From NCBI GenBank assembly GCA_031276175.1, contig JAISNP010000117.1, positions 1 through 60,416 of the forward strand: DNA of 60,416 bases, in the 5' to 3' direction. Made by a program: the position numbers and the translations under genes. Every line of letters begins with the position of its first letter. The first letter of the stretch is position 1. The notes beneath the pieces are model-generated. The model saw only the letters and a program-made list of their open reading frames with translations. It was not told the DNA's origin and searched no databases. Below are positions 9,520 through 19,398 of this stretch, one piece after another. This DNA comes from Tannerella sp. (GTDB taxonomy: Bacteria; Bacteroidota; Bacteroidia; Bacteroidales; Tannerellaceae).

Positions 9520-9750
9520 ACTTGAAAACGCGAATTTATGACTTGTAAATTCGAATCTATGACTTATAAATTTGAATTTATAACTTGTAAATTTGAATCT
9601 ATGACTTGTAAATTTGAATTTATAACTTGTAAATTCGAATCTACAACTTGTAAATTCGAATTTATAACTTTAAAACTTGAGTATAAAACCTGAAAATCCG
9701 CGTTTACGACTCAAAAACGTCCGTGATTCACTCATCGTCCGTGATTTATT
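9520..9750. repeat. Tandem array, 21-bp AT-rich units (about 11)
   Basis: Eleven consecutive 21-bp units start with ACTTGTAAATT or a variant. Units 2-7 (9541-9666) are well conserved and roughly alternate endings GAATCTATG and GAATTTATA; units 1 and 8-11 are progressively degraded. Several contain the TTCGAA palindrome. The plus strand is open as seven-residue repeats for 51 codons (9538-9693), which is expected for a 21-bp repeat and is not taken as a gene. It lies between mfd and mgtE. Confidence 0.88.
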
Positions 9751-9932
9751 GTTCGCTGTTTTTAAAAAAAATGCTCCCCCGGCCTCCGGTGCGTGGAGGA
9801 GGGGCGGGAAAGTTTTCGGGAGGGGGAGGAAGAAATGTTTTCACGAATGGTGCGCCATGCTGCACACGGCACGGGAGGGAATGAGGGCTTTCAGTCGGGA
9901 CGATGACGGTCGGGACGGAGAAAACAAGCGAA

Positions 9933-11282
9933 TCAGTGCATTAATGCCGAAGAGATAAGCATGTAGATAAGCATCCCGATGATGTCGTTGGTGATGGAGA
10001 TGAACGGCCCGGTGGCAAGGGCGGGGTCTATGCGCAGGCGGTTGAGGAGCATGGGTACGACCGTTCCGAAGATGCTGGCGAACAGTACTACGGAGAAAAG
10101 GCTTGCGGAGACGGAAATCGTGATGTTCTGGTCGCCCAGCGTAAAGACGTTGTAGAGGAAAACAATCATGCTGATAATCGTTGCATTGATAAGCGCGACG
10201 GCGGCTTCTTTTGCGATCTGGCGGAAGATGCGGTTTTGCTTGAGGGAGTTGTTTGCCAGTCCCTGCACGACGATGGCGGAGGACTGAATCCCGACGTTTC
10301 CGCCCGTTCCGCCGATAAGGGGGATAAAGAGCGCCATCTTGGGATTGTCGGCAAAGCCGAGTTCGAATCCGCCAAGTATCACCGAATTGCTCAGTCCGCC
10401 GATCATCCCGATCAGCAGCCACGGGAGGCGTGCGACGGTTTGGAGGAAAACTTTGTCGGACGATTCGACGTCGTGCGAGATACCCGAAGCCAGCTGGTAG
10501 TCGCGCTCGTGCTGTTCCTGCATTTCGTCCATGACGTCGTCCACGGTGATGTGCCCCACAAGGCGCCCGATGCTGTCGATTACGGGGAGCGAGACGAGGT
10601 CGTATTTTTTAATCATTTCCGTCACGGTCTCGATGCTGTCGCTGTCGTGCACGAGGACGGGGTCGCGCTGCATCACGTGTTTGATTTTGGATATCGACGG
10701 GTTGGTGATGAGTTTCTGCAACGGCAACATGCCTCGCAGCCGGTCGTCGTTGTCGACGACGTATACATTATATATTTCGTCCATCTCTTCGGCCTGCTTG
10801 CGCATTTCTTCGATACACTGGGGCATACTCCAGTTTTCGTTTACCACGATCATTTCCGTGCCCATAAGTCCGCCGGCGGTATCTTCGTCGTACTTGAGCA
10901 GGTCGACGATGTCTCCCGCCTGCTCCACGTCCTCGATGTGCGAAAGGATTTCTTCCTGCGTATCTTCGTCGAGGTCGCGCATCAGGTCTACGGCGTCGTC
11001 GGTATCCATTTTGTCGATAAACCGTTTGGCGATCTGTTCCGAGGGGATTTCCTTGAGCAGGCGTCGCCGGTCTTCCTCTTCGAGTTCCATAAGCACGTCG
11101 GCCGTCTTGTCGCCGTCCATGAGCATGTAGAGGTAGATGACTTCCTGAAGGTCCAGTTCACGGTACAGTTCGGCAATGTCGGCCGCATGCAGTTCGTCCA
11201 GCAGGGCAAGCGCCTTTGCATCTTCTTTTGCGGCGATAATGCGCCGGAGGTTTTCGATGTATTCTTTTGTAAATTCAATCAT
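9933..11282 (-). CDS. mgtE: Magnesium transporter MgtE
   Basis: An inner-membrane Mg2+ channel gated by cytosolic magnesium. Its 449 residues show the family order: N-terminal helical superhelical domain (residues 1-125), two CBS domains (about 130-255, with HVMQRDPVLVHDSDSIETV and HITVDDVMDEM), a plug helix, and five membrane helices including PLIGGTGGNVGIQSSAIVVQGLA and the C-terminal SITNDIIGMLIYMLISS. The start at MIEFTKEYIE overlaps the end of rsmA by eight bases, indicating translational coupling. Longer frames run back into rsmA and are rejected. Confidence 0.95.
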   Translation of the reverse strand: MIEFTKEYIENLRRIIAAKEDAKALALLDELHAADIAELYRELDLQEVIYLYMLMDGDKTADVLMELEEEDRRRLLKEIPSEQIAKRFIDKMDTDDAVDLMRDLDEDTQEEILSHIEDVEQAGDIVDLLKYDEDTAGGLMGTEMIVVNENWSMPQCIEEMRKQAEEMDEIYNVYVVDNDDRLRGMLPLQKLITNPSISKIKHVMQRDPVLVHDSDSIETVTEMIKKYDLVSLPVIDSIGRLVGHITVDDVMDEMQEQHERDYQLASGISHDVESSDKVFLQTVARLPWLLIGMIGGLSNSVILGGFELGFADNPKMALFIPLIGGTGGNVGIQSSAIVVQGLANNSLKQNRIFRQIAKEAAVALINATIISMIVFLYNVFTLGDQNITISVSASLFSVVLFASIFGTVVPMLLNRLRIDPALATGPFISITNDIIGMLIYMLISSALMH

Positions 11283-12102
11283 GACTGTCGGGTGTTTTTT
11301 CCGCCTGCCGCTTTTCCTTTTCCAGAAAGTCTTCGGCGATAAGCGTGAGTTCGACAAATTGTTCGACGGAAAGTTGTTCGGGACGCTTGTCGAAAACGGG
11401 CATATCGTAGCCGGGAAATTCCGTACCGAGCACAGGCCTCATTGAGTTTCGCAACATCTTGCGCCGCCGGTTGAACGACGTCTTGACCACCTGCCGGTAA
11501 AGCGTTTCGTCGCATCCGAGCGTCTTCCGGTCGTTTCGCGTCATCCGTATGACGGCGCTTTTGACCTTCGGCGGCGGATCGAAAGCCTCTTCGTCGACCG
11601 TAAAAAGGTATTCCACATCGTACCACGGCTGTATCAGTGCGCCGATGATTCCGCACGTCCTGCGTCCGGCCGGCGGCGAGGCAGCCAGCCGTTCCGCCAC
11701 TTCCTTTTGCACCATTCCCGTGCAGCAGACGACCTGTTCCCTGGCGTCGAGTACCTTGAACAGAATTTGACTGGAGATATGATAGGGATAATTGCCCGTG
11801 ATGCAGCACGTGGAGGGATAGAGTGTGTGCAGGTCGAGACGGAGGAAATCGGCGGCGATGATTCGCCCTTCGAGTGCGGGAAAATGCCGGCGGAGATGTT
11901 CGACCGATTCCGTGTCGATCTCCACTACCGAGAGGTCATGCGCTTCTTCGAGCAAGAAACGGGTGAGCATACCCGTTCCTGCCCCCACTTCCAGTACGGG
12001 CAGGCCGCGATACGCGGATAGCGTCTCCGCAATACGTCGCGCAATTCCCGCGTCTTTCAGGAAATGCTGTCCCAATGCCTTCTTCGGCCGTATGATTTTC
12101 AT
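11275..12102 (-). CDS. rsmA: 16S rRNA dimethyladenosine transferase
   Basis: Dimethylates two adjacent adenines near the 3' end of 16S rRNA during 30S assembly (also called KsgA). The 275 residues begin with the characteristic PKKALGQHFLKD. The S-adenosylmethionine motif VLEVGAGTGM (37-46) and catalytic NYPY (104-107) are present, followed by the C-terminal helical domain. It is first in a two-gene unit with mgtE, and its promoter faces that of the divergent membrane-protein gene. Confidence 0.96.
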   Translation of the reverse strand: MKIIRPKKALGQHFLKDAGIARRIAETLSAYRGLPVLEVGAGTGMLTRFLLEEAHDLSVVEIDTESVEHLRRHFPALEGRIIAADFLRLDLHTLYPSTCCITGNYPYHISSQILFKVLDAREQVVCCTGMVQKEVAERLAASPPAGRRTCGIIGALIQPWYDVEYLFTVDEEAFDPPPKVKSAVIRMTRNDRKTLGCDETLYRQVVKTSFNRRRKMLRNSMRPVLGTEFPGYDMPVFDKRPEQLSVEQFVELTLIAEDFLEKEKRQAEKTPDSHD

Positions 12103-12142
12103 CCGTTTTCAATGTTTTCCGCGTTTATCCGAAAAATATATT

Positions 12143-12150
12143 TATATTTG
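12143..12150 (+). promoter_or_regulatory. -7 promoter box TATATTTG
   Basis: Plus-strand TAnnTTTG match about 44 bp before the ATG of the LPG-synthase-like gene. It lies only 6 bp from the opposing box for rsmA. Confidence 0.6.
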
Positions 12151-12156
12151 CGGCCA

Positions 12157-12164
12157 CAAAGGTA
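12157..12164 (-). promoter_or_regulatory. -7 promoter box TACCTTTG for rsmA
   Basis: Minus-strand TAnnTTTG match about 55 bp before the rsmA start. It is back to back with the plus-strand box at 12143-12150, so the two promoters overlap physically. Confidence 0.6.
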
Positions 12165-12193
12165 TGAATTTTTTTTAATAGCTTGATATATTC

Positions 12194-13186
12194 ATGAGTT
12201 TAAAGACATTCCTCCGTAAAGTTATTCGGATTGTGCTTCCTCTGGGGCTGGGTTGCCTGCTGCTGTGGTACTTGTATCAGGATCAGGATCTGTCTCAGAT
12301 GATGACTACCGTAAAGACCGGCGTACGTTACGACATTATCTTCTTATCGCTCCTCTTCGGCCTTGGCGCCAACATAGCGCGCGGGTTCCGCTGGGGGCTT
12401 TTAATTGATTCGCTCGGGAAAAGAGTAGGGCGGCTCAATACCGTACTGGCCGTGCTCGGCAGCTATGCCATCAACATGGCGTTGCCGCGCGTGGGCGAGA
12501 TATGGCGTTGCGGTATCATTTCCAAATACGAAAAAGTATCGTTCTCCAAACTGCTGGGCACGCTGTTTATCGACCGCGTGATGGATACGCTCATCGTCGG
12601 CCTGCTCACGCTGTGCGTCGCCGTGTTCAACATCAGCTTTTTCAACCGCTATTTCTCGGAACATCCTGAATTTCTTACCGGCTTCAGCGCCTTTTTCTCG
12701 TCCGTCTGGATTTATGCGGCGCTTATCGTAGCGGGTTCCTGCCTGTGGCTTATGTTTACAAGGTTGAGCCACCTCTCCTTCGTGCAGAAAATCAAACAAC
12801 TGCTGCTGAACGTCTGGGAAGGAATCAAAAGCCTCTGGAAAATGAAACATAAAGTGCGTTTCATCCTGCAGACGGCAATGATATGGGGGGGATACTTCCT
12901 GTACTTTTACATCACGTTCTACGCCTTCGACTTTACCCGCGATCTCGGCCCGCGAATCGGGCTGATTGTCTTTACCATGAGCAGCATTGCGGTCGCCGTA
13001 CCCGTTCAGGGCGGAATCGGCGTATGGCATTTTGCGGTGATCAGCACGCTGATTTGCTTCGGCGTCTCGGAAAGCGACGCCTCGGCATTTGCCCTCGTCG
13101 TATATACGGTTCAATCCGTATTATGGATTGTCTCGACAGGTATTATCAGCATTTTGACCCTGCCGGTCATCAACCGGGGAAAATAA
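12194..13186 (+). CDS. Lysylphosphatidylglycerol synthase transmembrane-domain (YbhN-like) protein
   Basis: A 330-residue polytopic membrane protein with about seven to eight hydrophobic segments. The arrangement GANIARGFRWGLLIDSLG ... NMALPRVGEIWRCGIISKYEKVSFSKLLGTLFIDRVMDT ... VPVQGGIGVWHFAVISTLICFG is characteristic of the LPG_synthase_TM/UPF0104 family. The soluble lysyl-transferase domain of true MprF is absent, so the substrate is unknown; proposed roles include lipid flipping or translocation. It heads a plus-strand run with pepD and uvrA (gaps of 52 and 54 bp). Confidence 0.87.
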   Translation: MSLKTFLRKVIRIVLPLGLGCLLLWYLYQDQDLSQMMTTVKTGVRYDIIFLSLLFGLGANIARGFRWGLLIDSLGKRVGRLNTVLAVLGSYAINMALPRVGEIWRCGIISKYEKVSFSKLLGTLFIDRVMDTLIVGLLTLCVAVFNISFFNRYFSEHPEFLTGFSAFFSSVWIYAALIVAGSCLWLMFTRLSHLSFVQKIKQLLLNVWEGIKSLWKMKHKVRFILQTAMIWGGYFLYFYITFYAFDFTRDLGPRIGLIVFTMSSIAVAVPVQGGIGVWHFAVISTLICFGVSESDASAFALVVYTVQSVLWIVSTGIISILTLPVINRGK

Positions 13187-13238
13187 TCCTGTTCGGAATT
13201 ATCTTAAACTATATATCAAACAAATAAACAAAAGAATT

Positions 13239-14690
13239 ATGTCGGCAGAAATAAAAAAACTTGCCCCCCTGCCCGTGTGGAACTATTTTTACGAACTCAC
13301 GCAGATTCCCCGTCCGACCCACTCGATGGCGCGCATCACGGCACACATGCTTGCTTTCGGGAAATCACACGATCTGGAAACCCGACAGGACGAAGCGGGA
13401 AACGTCTTGATCCGCAAGCCTGCCGCACCGGGCTACGAACATCGCCGGACGGTCGTGATGCAGGCGCATTTGGATATGGTGCCGCAAACCCTCGTCGAGC
13501 ATGATTTTCTGAAAGATCCGATCGATGCCTATATCGACGGCGAATGGGTGAAGGCGCGCCAAACGACGCTCGGCGCAGACAACGGCGTAGGCGTGGCGCT
13601 GATAATGGCCGTACTCGCCGACAAGTCGCTGAAGCACGGGGCGCTGGAAGCCCTGTTCACGACGGACGAGGAAGAGGGCATGACGGGGGCCAACGGTCTG
13701 AAACCGGACTTGCTGAAGGGTCGTATCCTGCTGAACTGCGATTCCGAAGAAGAAGGATCGCTGTTTGCCGGCTGTGCAGGCGGAGCAGACCTGAACATCG
13801 CGTTCCGGTACAGGAAAGGCGCGCCGCTGATAGAAGGCGACGTGGCCGTAAAAATCAGCCTGAGCGGACTGAAAGGCGGTCATTCGGGCATTGACATTCA
13901 TCTCGGACGCGCCAATGCCAACAAACTGATGTTCCGTTTCCTGAAAGTGGCCGTCCGCGATTTCGGCGCACGTCTGGCGTCCGTCGACGGCGGCACGTTG
14001 CGCAACGCCATCCCGCGCGAGGCCGTCGCCGTCATCACCCTGCCCGGCGACAATGCGGAGGCGCTGTGGGAACTGGTAGCGGACTATCAGGAACTCTTCG
14101 CGACGGAATATGCGGGAATCGAAACGGACATCCGTTTTACTGTCGAAATGGCCGAACATCCGTCATGCCTTATCCCCGAAGAAATTCAGGACGATTTGAT
14201 CAATGCCGTCGAAGGCTGCCCGAACGGCGTAGCCAGCATGTTGCACGACTTTCCCGACACGGTAGAATCGTCGTCGAATCTGGCATCCGTCAAGTCCGGG
14301 AAAGGCACGATTGACATCAAGATACTTGTACGCGCCTCGTCGGACAGCAGGAAAGAATGGGTTTGTTCGTCGCTCGAAAGCGTCTTCTCGATGGCCGGAG
14401 CAAAGGTCGAATACGGCTCGGCTTACGGCGGATGGCAACCCGACGTCTGCTCGCCCATATTGAAAACGATGCGGGACACGTATCTGAAACTGTACGGGCG
14501 GAAACCTTCCGTCAAAGTGATACACGCCGGACTGGAGTGCGGCATCATTCAGGAAACATATCCCGATATGGACATGATTTCGTTCGGCCCCGACCTGATT
14601 CATCCCCATTCGCCCGACGAAGCCGTAAGGATCGCTTCCGTGCAAAAACTGTGGGATTTTACCATCGCGGTTCTGGAAAATATTCAATGA
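13239..14690 (+). CDS. pepD: Aminoacyl-histidine dipeptidase (M20 family)
   Basis: A cytosolic zinc dipeptidase of broad specificity, including Xaa-His dipeptides. The length is 483 residues. Metal-binding and catalytic residues are visible: H77 and D79 in MQAHLDMVPQ, D114 in LGADNGVGVA, the acidic pair at 145-146 in TTDEEEGMTG, and D168 in LLNCDSEEEG. The inserted lid/dimerisation domain occupies roughly residues 185-385. The spacing to both neighbours suggests one transcript with the upstream membrane protein. Confidence 0.94.
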   Translation: MSAEIKKLAPLPVWNYFYELTQIPRPTHSMARITAHMLAFGKSHDLETRQDEAGNVLIRKPAAPGYEHRRTVVMQAHLDMVPQTLVEHDFLKDPIDAYIDGEWVKARQTTLGADNGVGVALIMAVLADKSLKHGALEALFTTDEEEGMTGANGLKPDLLKGRILLNCDSEEEGSLFAGCAGGADLNIAFRYRKGAPLIEGDVAVKISLSGLKGGHSGIDIHLGRANANKLMFRFLKVAVRDFGARLASVDGGTLRNAIPREAVAVITLPGDNAEALWELVADYQELFATEYAGIETDIRFTVEMAEHPSCLIPEEIQDDLINAVEGCPNGVASMLHDFPDTVESSSNLASVKSGKGTIDIKILVRASSDSRKEWVCSSLESVFSMAGAKVEYGSAYGGWQPDVCSPILKTMRDTYLKLYGRKPSVKVIHAGLECGIIQETYPDMDMISFGPDLIHPHSPDEAVRIASVQKLWDFTIAVLENIQ

Positions 14691-14744
14691 TTCGATTAAA
14701 CTTCGGCACGTCACAGGAGGCGCCGAACGGCATTTTTTAAGCAC

Positions 14745-17534
14745 ATGCGAAACGATACCTGCATACATATAAAGGGCGCACGGGTGAATAACCTGAAAAA
14801 TATCGACGTGGACATTCCGCGCGACAAGTTGATAGTCATCACCGGACTGTCGGGCAGCGGAAAATCTTCGCTCGCCTTCGACACGCTGTATGCGGAAGGG
14901 CAACGCCGATACGTGGAAAGCCTGTCGGCCTACGCCCGGCAGTTCCTCGGAAGAATGAGCAAACCGGAATGTGACTACATCACGGGCATCCCGCCCGCCA
15001 TCGCCATCGAGCAGAAAGTGAACGTCCGCAACCCGCGTTCGACGGTCGGAACGTCTACAGAAATATACGAATACATCCGCCTGCTGTATGCACGAATCGG
15101 CAAAACCATATCGCCCGTATCGGGACAGGAAGTAAAAAAACATCAGGTGAGCGACGTGGTAAAAACGGCGTTGAGCTATCCCGAAGGCACACGTTTTGCC
15201 GTCTATGCGCCGGTCGTCGTCCCCGAAGGACGCACGCTGAAAGAGCAACTGGAGATTCTGCTGAAAGAAGGTTATACGCGGCTGGAAGCGGACGGTAACG
15301 TAATGCGCATCGGCGAAGCGCTGAACGACGGCGAAGCGTTGCAATCGAAAAACGTAGAACTCCTGATAGACCGGCTCGCCGTTTCGGATGACAAACTGCT
15401 GAAAAGTCGGCTTGCCGACTCCGTCGAAACGGCATTCTACGAAGGGCACGACCTGTGTCGCCTGCGGGTATACCTGCCCGGGGAAACGGTAGTGCACGAG
15501 TTTTCAAAGAAATTCGAAGCCGACGGAATCACATTCGAAGAGCCGTCCGAACTGATGTTCAACTTCAACAACCCCGTCGGCGCATGTGAACAATGCGAAG
15601 GATTCGGGCGCGTGCTCGGTATAGACAAGCATCTGGTAGTGCCCGACGAAAACCTGTCCGTCTACGAGGGCGCTGTCGCATGTTGGAAGGGCGACAGCAT
15701 GAGAGAATGGCAGCGCGACTTTATTCAAAAGTCGGTACTGCACAATTTCCCGATACACCGCCCTTACCGCGAATTGAGCAGTGCGGAGAAAGATTTGCTG
15801 TGGCACGGCGCGCCGGATACGGATATGCCGTGTATCGACGAATTTTTCCGCTTTGTAGAGAACAACCTCTACAAGATACACTACCGCGTGATGCTGTCGC
15901 GTTACAGGGGGAAAACGATATGCCCGTCGTGCCACGGAAGCCGGCTGAAAAAGGAGGCGCTGTACGTGCGCGTCGGGGAGCAGCCGATTGCCGCGCTGAT
16001 GTGTATGCCCGTTTCCGAACTGAAGGTGTATTTCGACAATCTGCAATTGAACGAGACGGATGCCGCCGTCGCCAAACGACTGCTGGTAGAAATAAAAAGC
16101 CGCCTGCAGTTTCTGACGGACGTAGGATTGGACTATCTGACGCTTGACCGGCTGTCGTCGTCGCTTTCGGGCGGCGAGAGTCAGCGGATAAATCTTGCCA
16201 CGTCGCTCGGCAGCAGCCTGACCGGCTCGCTGTATATCCTCGACGAACCGAGCATCGGCCTGCATCCGCGCGACACCGATCGCCTGATCAAAGTCCTGCA
16301 CCGGCTCCGGGATCTGGGCAATACGGTGGTCGTAGTCGAACACGACGAGGAAATAATCCGCGCGGCAGACTACATCATCGACATCGGCCCGAACGCAGGG
16401 CGGCTGGGCGGCGAAATCGTCTTTCAGGGTACGATAGACAAGATGGACAAAGACAGCGACAGCTATACCGTCCGCTACCTGACGGGACGGGAAACCATTG
16501 AGATGCCTGAAGTCTCCCGCAAATGGAATGAGTACATCGAAATAAAAGGCGCGCGCCTGCACAACCTCAAACGGGTGAACGTGAAATTCCCGCTGCACGT
16601 CATGACGGTCGTATCGGGCGTAAGCGGCTCCGGCAAAAGCACGCTCGTGCGCGACATACTGTACGAAGGCCTGCGCCGGATAATGGTGTACTCGCCGCCG
16701 TCAGTCGAATGTGACGAAATATCGGGAGACGTGAGGCGCATCCGCTCCGTCGAGTTTATCGACCAAAACTCCATCGGGAAAAGTTCGCGCTCCAACCCGG
16801 TCACTTACGTCGGGGCATACGACGAAATTCGCAAACTCTACGGCAACCAGCCCCTTTCGAGGCGGATGGGATACACCGCGGCGCATTTCTCGTTCAACAA
16901 AGAAGGCGGACGTTGCGAAGAATGTAAAGGCGAAGGAAAGATAGTAGTCGAGATGCAGTTCATGGCCGACATAACGCTCGAATGTGATGCCTGCCACGGC
17001 AAGCGTTTCCTTCCCGACATACTGGAAGTCGAAGTGCTCGGAGCAAACATCTACGACATACTCGAAATGACGGTCAACCGCGCGATTGAATTTTTCGAAT
17101 CCTGCCACGAATACGGTTCAAGAAAGATTGTAAAAAAACTCAAGCCGCTGCAAGCCGTCGGACTGGGCTACATCAAACTGGGACAAACCTCCTCCACGCT
17201 CTCCGGCGGCGAAAACCAGCGGGTCAAACTGGCTTGCTACCTGGGAATGGAGCGGCACGATTCGACAATGTTTATCTTCGACGAACCGACGACGGGACTG
17301 CATTTCCATGACATCCGAACGCTGCTGAACGCCTTCTCTGCGCTGATTGCCCACGGACACACGGTAGTCGTCATTGAACACCATCCCGACGTAATCAAAA
17401 GCGCCGACTACGTAATCGACCTCGGCCCCGAAGGCGGAAAAAACGGCGGCAACCTCGTCTGCGCCGGCACGCCCCGCGAAATAGCCGCCTGCGAAGCCTC
17501 GTATACGGGGCGGCATTTAAGCCGGAAGCAGTAA
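14745..17534 (+). CDS. uvrA: Excinuclease ABC subunit A
   Basis: The damage-sensing ATPase of nucleotide excision repair, acting with UvrB and UvrC on DNA. The 929-residue protein carries two ABC modules: Walker A GLSGSGKS (34-41) and GVSGSGKS (625-632), with signature motifs LSGGESQR and LSGGENQR. Zinc-binding cysteine pairs are seen in [17 protein letters not shown] and the C-terminal CEECKGEG ... CDACHGKRF. It is last in a plus-strand run and ends convergently with plsC. Mfd, its coupling partner, is encoded in this window in a separate unit. Confidence 0.97.
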   Translation: MRNDTCIHIKGARVNNLKNIDVDIPRDKLIVITGLSGSGKSSLAFDTLYAEGQRRYVESLSAYARQFLGRMSKPECDYITGIPPAIAIEQKVNVRNPRSTVGTSTEIYEYIRLLYARIGKTISPVSGQEVKKHQVSDVVKTALSYPEGTRFAVYAPVVVPEGRTLKEQLEILLKEGYTRLEADGNVMRIGEALNDGEALQSKNVELLIDRLAVSDDKLLKSRLADSVETAFYEGHDLCRLRVYLPGETVVHEFSKKFEADGITFEEPSELMFNFNNPVGACEQCEGFGRVLGIDKHLVVPDENLSVYEGAVACWKGDSMREWQRDFIQKSVLHNFPIHRPYRELSSAEKDLLWHGAPDTDMPCIDEFFRFVENNLYKIHYRVMLSRYRGKTICPSCHGSRLKKEALYVRVGEQPIAALMCMPVSELKVYFDNLQLNETDAAVAKRLLVEIKSRLQFLTDVGLDYLTLDRLSSSLSGGESQRINLATSLGSSLTGSLYILDEPSIGLHPRDTDRLIKVLHRLRDLGNTVVVVEHDEEIIRAADYIIDIGPNAGRLGGEIVFQGTIDKMDKDSDSYTVRYLTGRETIEMPEVSRKWNEYIEIKGARLHNLKRVNVKFPLHVMTVVSGVSGSGKSTLVRDILYEGLRRIMVYSPPSVECDEISGDVRRIRSVEFIDQNSIGKSSRSNPVTYVGAYDEIRKLYGNQPLSRRMGYTAAHFSFNKEGGRCEECKGEGKIVVEMQFMADITLECDACHGKRFLPDILEVEVLGANIYDILEMTVNRAIEFFESCHEYGSRKIVKKLKPLQAVGLGYIKLGQTSSTLSGGENQRVKLACYLGMERHDSTMFIFDEPTTGLHFHDIRTLLNAFSALIAHGHTVVVIEHHPDVIKSADYVIDLGPEGGKNGGNLVCAGTPREIAACEASYTGRHLSRKQ

Positions 17535-17616
17535 TCGCCCCGCGCGAAATCATAACAACCCGATCCTGTCCTGCGTACGGCGCCTGCAAGAATTACCGGA
17601 ACAAGCTGCATCCTTC

Positions 17617-17644
17617 GTACCTTTGCGTCAAGAAAAAAAGGTAC
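17617..17644 (+). other. Inverted repeat containing a promoter-like box
   Basis: A perfect 8-bp inverted repeat, GTACCTTT and AAAGGTAC, separated by 12 bp, lies in the gap between the convergent uvrA and plsC genes. The left arm plus the next base gives TACCTTTG (17618-17625), an exact -7 match that would fire antisense into plsC. Either a weak terminator or an antisense promoter is possible. Confidence 0.4.
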
Positions 17645-17668
17645 AAGACAGGCATGGGTGTAGCCTCG

Positions 17669-18409
17669 TCATTTAAATTCGTCCCAAAGGTCGACGGCAA
17701 TGATTTGCCTCACGTTGTCGGCAAAAGTCTGCAGTCCATTTTTTTCATTATTCACGTGCTCGTCTATCCGCACGGGTGCATGTATCCACATTTCCATCCT
17801 GTGAGGATGGGCAGTCAGCGTACCTTTGGGCAGTATTTTGTAAGCGCCGTTGATGGTGACGGGGACGATGGGGAGGTGTTGCGACATGGCTACGAGGAAG
17901 GCTCCTTTGTGGAAACGATTCACCTTCCCGTCGCGGCTGCGAGAGCCTTCGGGAAAGATTATCAGCGATGCGCCGTGTTGCAGGCAAGTTTTCGCTTTGG
18001 CGATACTGCGTTGGGCTGCTTGTGGTGACGAGTGATCTACAAAGACAAATCCGGCTGCACGACAGGCTGTTCCGACAAAGGGGATTTTTGCAATCCCGCG
18101 CCTCAGCATCCATTTAACGGGATGCCGCAGGAATCCATACAGCAGGAAAATATCAAAAGCGCTCTGGTGATTTGCTACAAAAACGTAGGATTGTTTCCTG
18201 TCCAGCAACTCCCGTCCCTTCACCTTGACGGGGCACAGCGCCAGATAGCAGGTGAGGCGCGACCAGATCATGCCGGGATAATAGGAGAAAAAACGTTCGC
18301 CTCCCAGCAGACAACCAATCATGACCACCGATGCGGTCAAAATGGTAATAATACAGAAAACAGGCATTACGACGAGCCAAAAGTACAGACTGTAAAGTAT
18401 TTGAAGCAT
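17669..18409 (-). CDS. plsC: 1-acyl-sn-glycerol-3-phosphate acyltransferase
   Basis: An inner-membrane enzyme that acylates lysophosphatidic acid to phosphatidic acid. The start at MLQILYSLYFWLVV gives 246 residues with one N-terminal membrane anchor (residues 5-35); 36 further upstream codons lack family features. The acyltransferase HX4D motif is NHQSAFD (H81, D86), and the phosphate-binding motif IFPEGSRSR lies at 151-159, with VPVTINGAY further on. A near-consensus TACATTTA box lies about 25 bp upstream. Confidence 0.92.
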   Translation of the reverse strand: MLQILYSLYFWLVVMPVFCIITILTASVVMIGCLLGGERFFSYYPGMIWSRLTCYLALCPVKVKGRELLDRKQSYVFVANHQSAFDIFLLYGFLRHPVKWMLRRGIAKIPFVGTACRAAGFVFVDHSSPQAAQRSIAKAKTCLQHGASLIIFPEGSRSRDGKVNRFHKGAFLVAMSQHLPIVPVTINGAYKILPKGTLTAHPHRMEMWIHAPVRIDEHVNNEKNGLQTFADNVRQIIAVDLWDEFK

Positions 18410-18544
18410 ATTATTTTCTTTTTCGCGAATGTAAATGTACGTAAAAATTACCATTGTCGTGATTTTTATCCGAAAATATTTTTCGGTTCGGATTATTATT
18501 GCGTTATTTGCAAGCATAAATTAATCAATAAAACATTATAAATA

Positions 18545-18712
18545 ATGAGTGCATTGAAATACTTGGGAATACTTGTACTCCTTGTCGGAGTTGCAATTTT
18601 GACGATCCCTACGATAATCGGGGCATCGAGTAACACGATTTTGCTGGTTGGGTTGCTGGTTGTCATTGCAGGGTTCTTCTGTCATATTTTATTGAACAAA
18701 AAATTCGAGTGA
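18545..18712 (+). CDS. Small two-helix membrane protein (55 residues)
   Basis: Begins MSALKYLGILVLLVG and ends FFCHILLNKKFE. It has two hydrophobic segments (residues 6-24 and 31-48) joined by a short turn with TIIGASSN, giving a hairpin in the membrane. A strong terminator follows 30 bp after the stop, which supports a real transcript. It is divergent from plsC with about 135 bp between starts. The function is unknown; short proteins of this design seem common in Bacteroidota. Confidence 0.7.
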   Translation: MSALKYLGILVLLVGVAILTIPTIIGASSNTILLVGLLVVIAGFFCHILLNKKFE

Positions 18713-18741
18713 AATCTTTATTGAATTTAGGTTAGTGGTTG

Positions 18742-18772
18742 AAAAACCGGACTGTCGCAGTCCGGTTTTTTT
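18742..18772 (+). terminator. Rho-independent terminator
   Basis: Perfect 13-bp stem (AAAAACCGGACTG with CAGTCCGGTTTTT) with a TCG loop; the T-run extends to 18772. It ends the 55-residue membrane protein transcript and directly abuts the 5' end of the group II intron fragment. Confidence 0.9.
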
Positions 18773-18773
18773 G

Positions 18774-19331
18774 GTGTGTACCGTGCATGACATATAATTA
18801 GGTGGTGTAAGTCCACTATGGGTGGGGGTAGGTAGCGATCAACCGTTAGCTGAAAGCAAGGGTGTCCATAGCGATGTGGAATCCGAAGGAAGCCTGCGAC
18901 AAAATCCCGGCTGAGGAACACGAACATCATATAAGGCTCAAGTCGCAGGATGAGTTTGCCGAACAAAACAAAGTCCGAAAGCTATCCGGAACGGCGGAGT
19001 AAATGATGCGGATATATGGGATGAAGGTTATTAATCTTACCACGGGAGATCTCACGGACGTGCGGACGTTTTTTTCGGAAACATGGCTAACAATTGCAGT
19101 GAGAAGTCAGCCGAAGTCATAGCAGATACGGACACAGGCCTGCAAGAGAAAAAGAGCAGGACGTCTCACGAAGTATTAAAGAACAGAACCTTATTGTAAG
19201 TGAGTAGTAAAAGAATGTTACCTGAGTGTAAGAACGGATGCAGAGTATATCAGTATCGAATGATAGCTACCTTGAAAAAGACAGGACGGAATCCGAAGTC
19301 AATCAAGGAGTGCAGACTTTCCTTGGGATAA
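18774..19331 (+). mobile_element. Truncated group II intron (5' RNA domains only)
   Basis: Starts with GTGTG, fitting the group II 5' consensus GUGYG. It continues with landmarks known from bacterial group II introns: GGTGGTGTAAGTCCACTATG, TAGGTAGCGATCAACCGTTA, AGCAAGGGTGTCC, ATCTTACCACGGGAGATC, and AGTCAGCCGAAGTCATAG near 19106. No reverse transcriptase and no domain V/VI hairpin is present before guaA, so the element cannot splice. A 38-codon open frame (19215-19331, ending [17 protein letters not shown]) may be a leftover of the intron-encoded region, but it is not recognisable as a reverse transcriptase. The 3' limit is uncertain. Confidence 0.8.
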
Positions 19332-19398
19332 CAGCAAACAAACTCTATATTTTTCAACCTGTCCGGCCGGAAACAAGACCTTTCTCACAGAATATTTT

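Noticed and set aside
17654-18028. 124-residue plus-strand frame overlapping plsC
   Set aside because: Fully antisense to a well-supported gene and without recognisable features.
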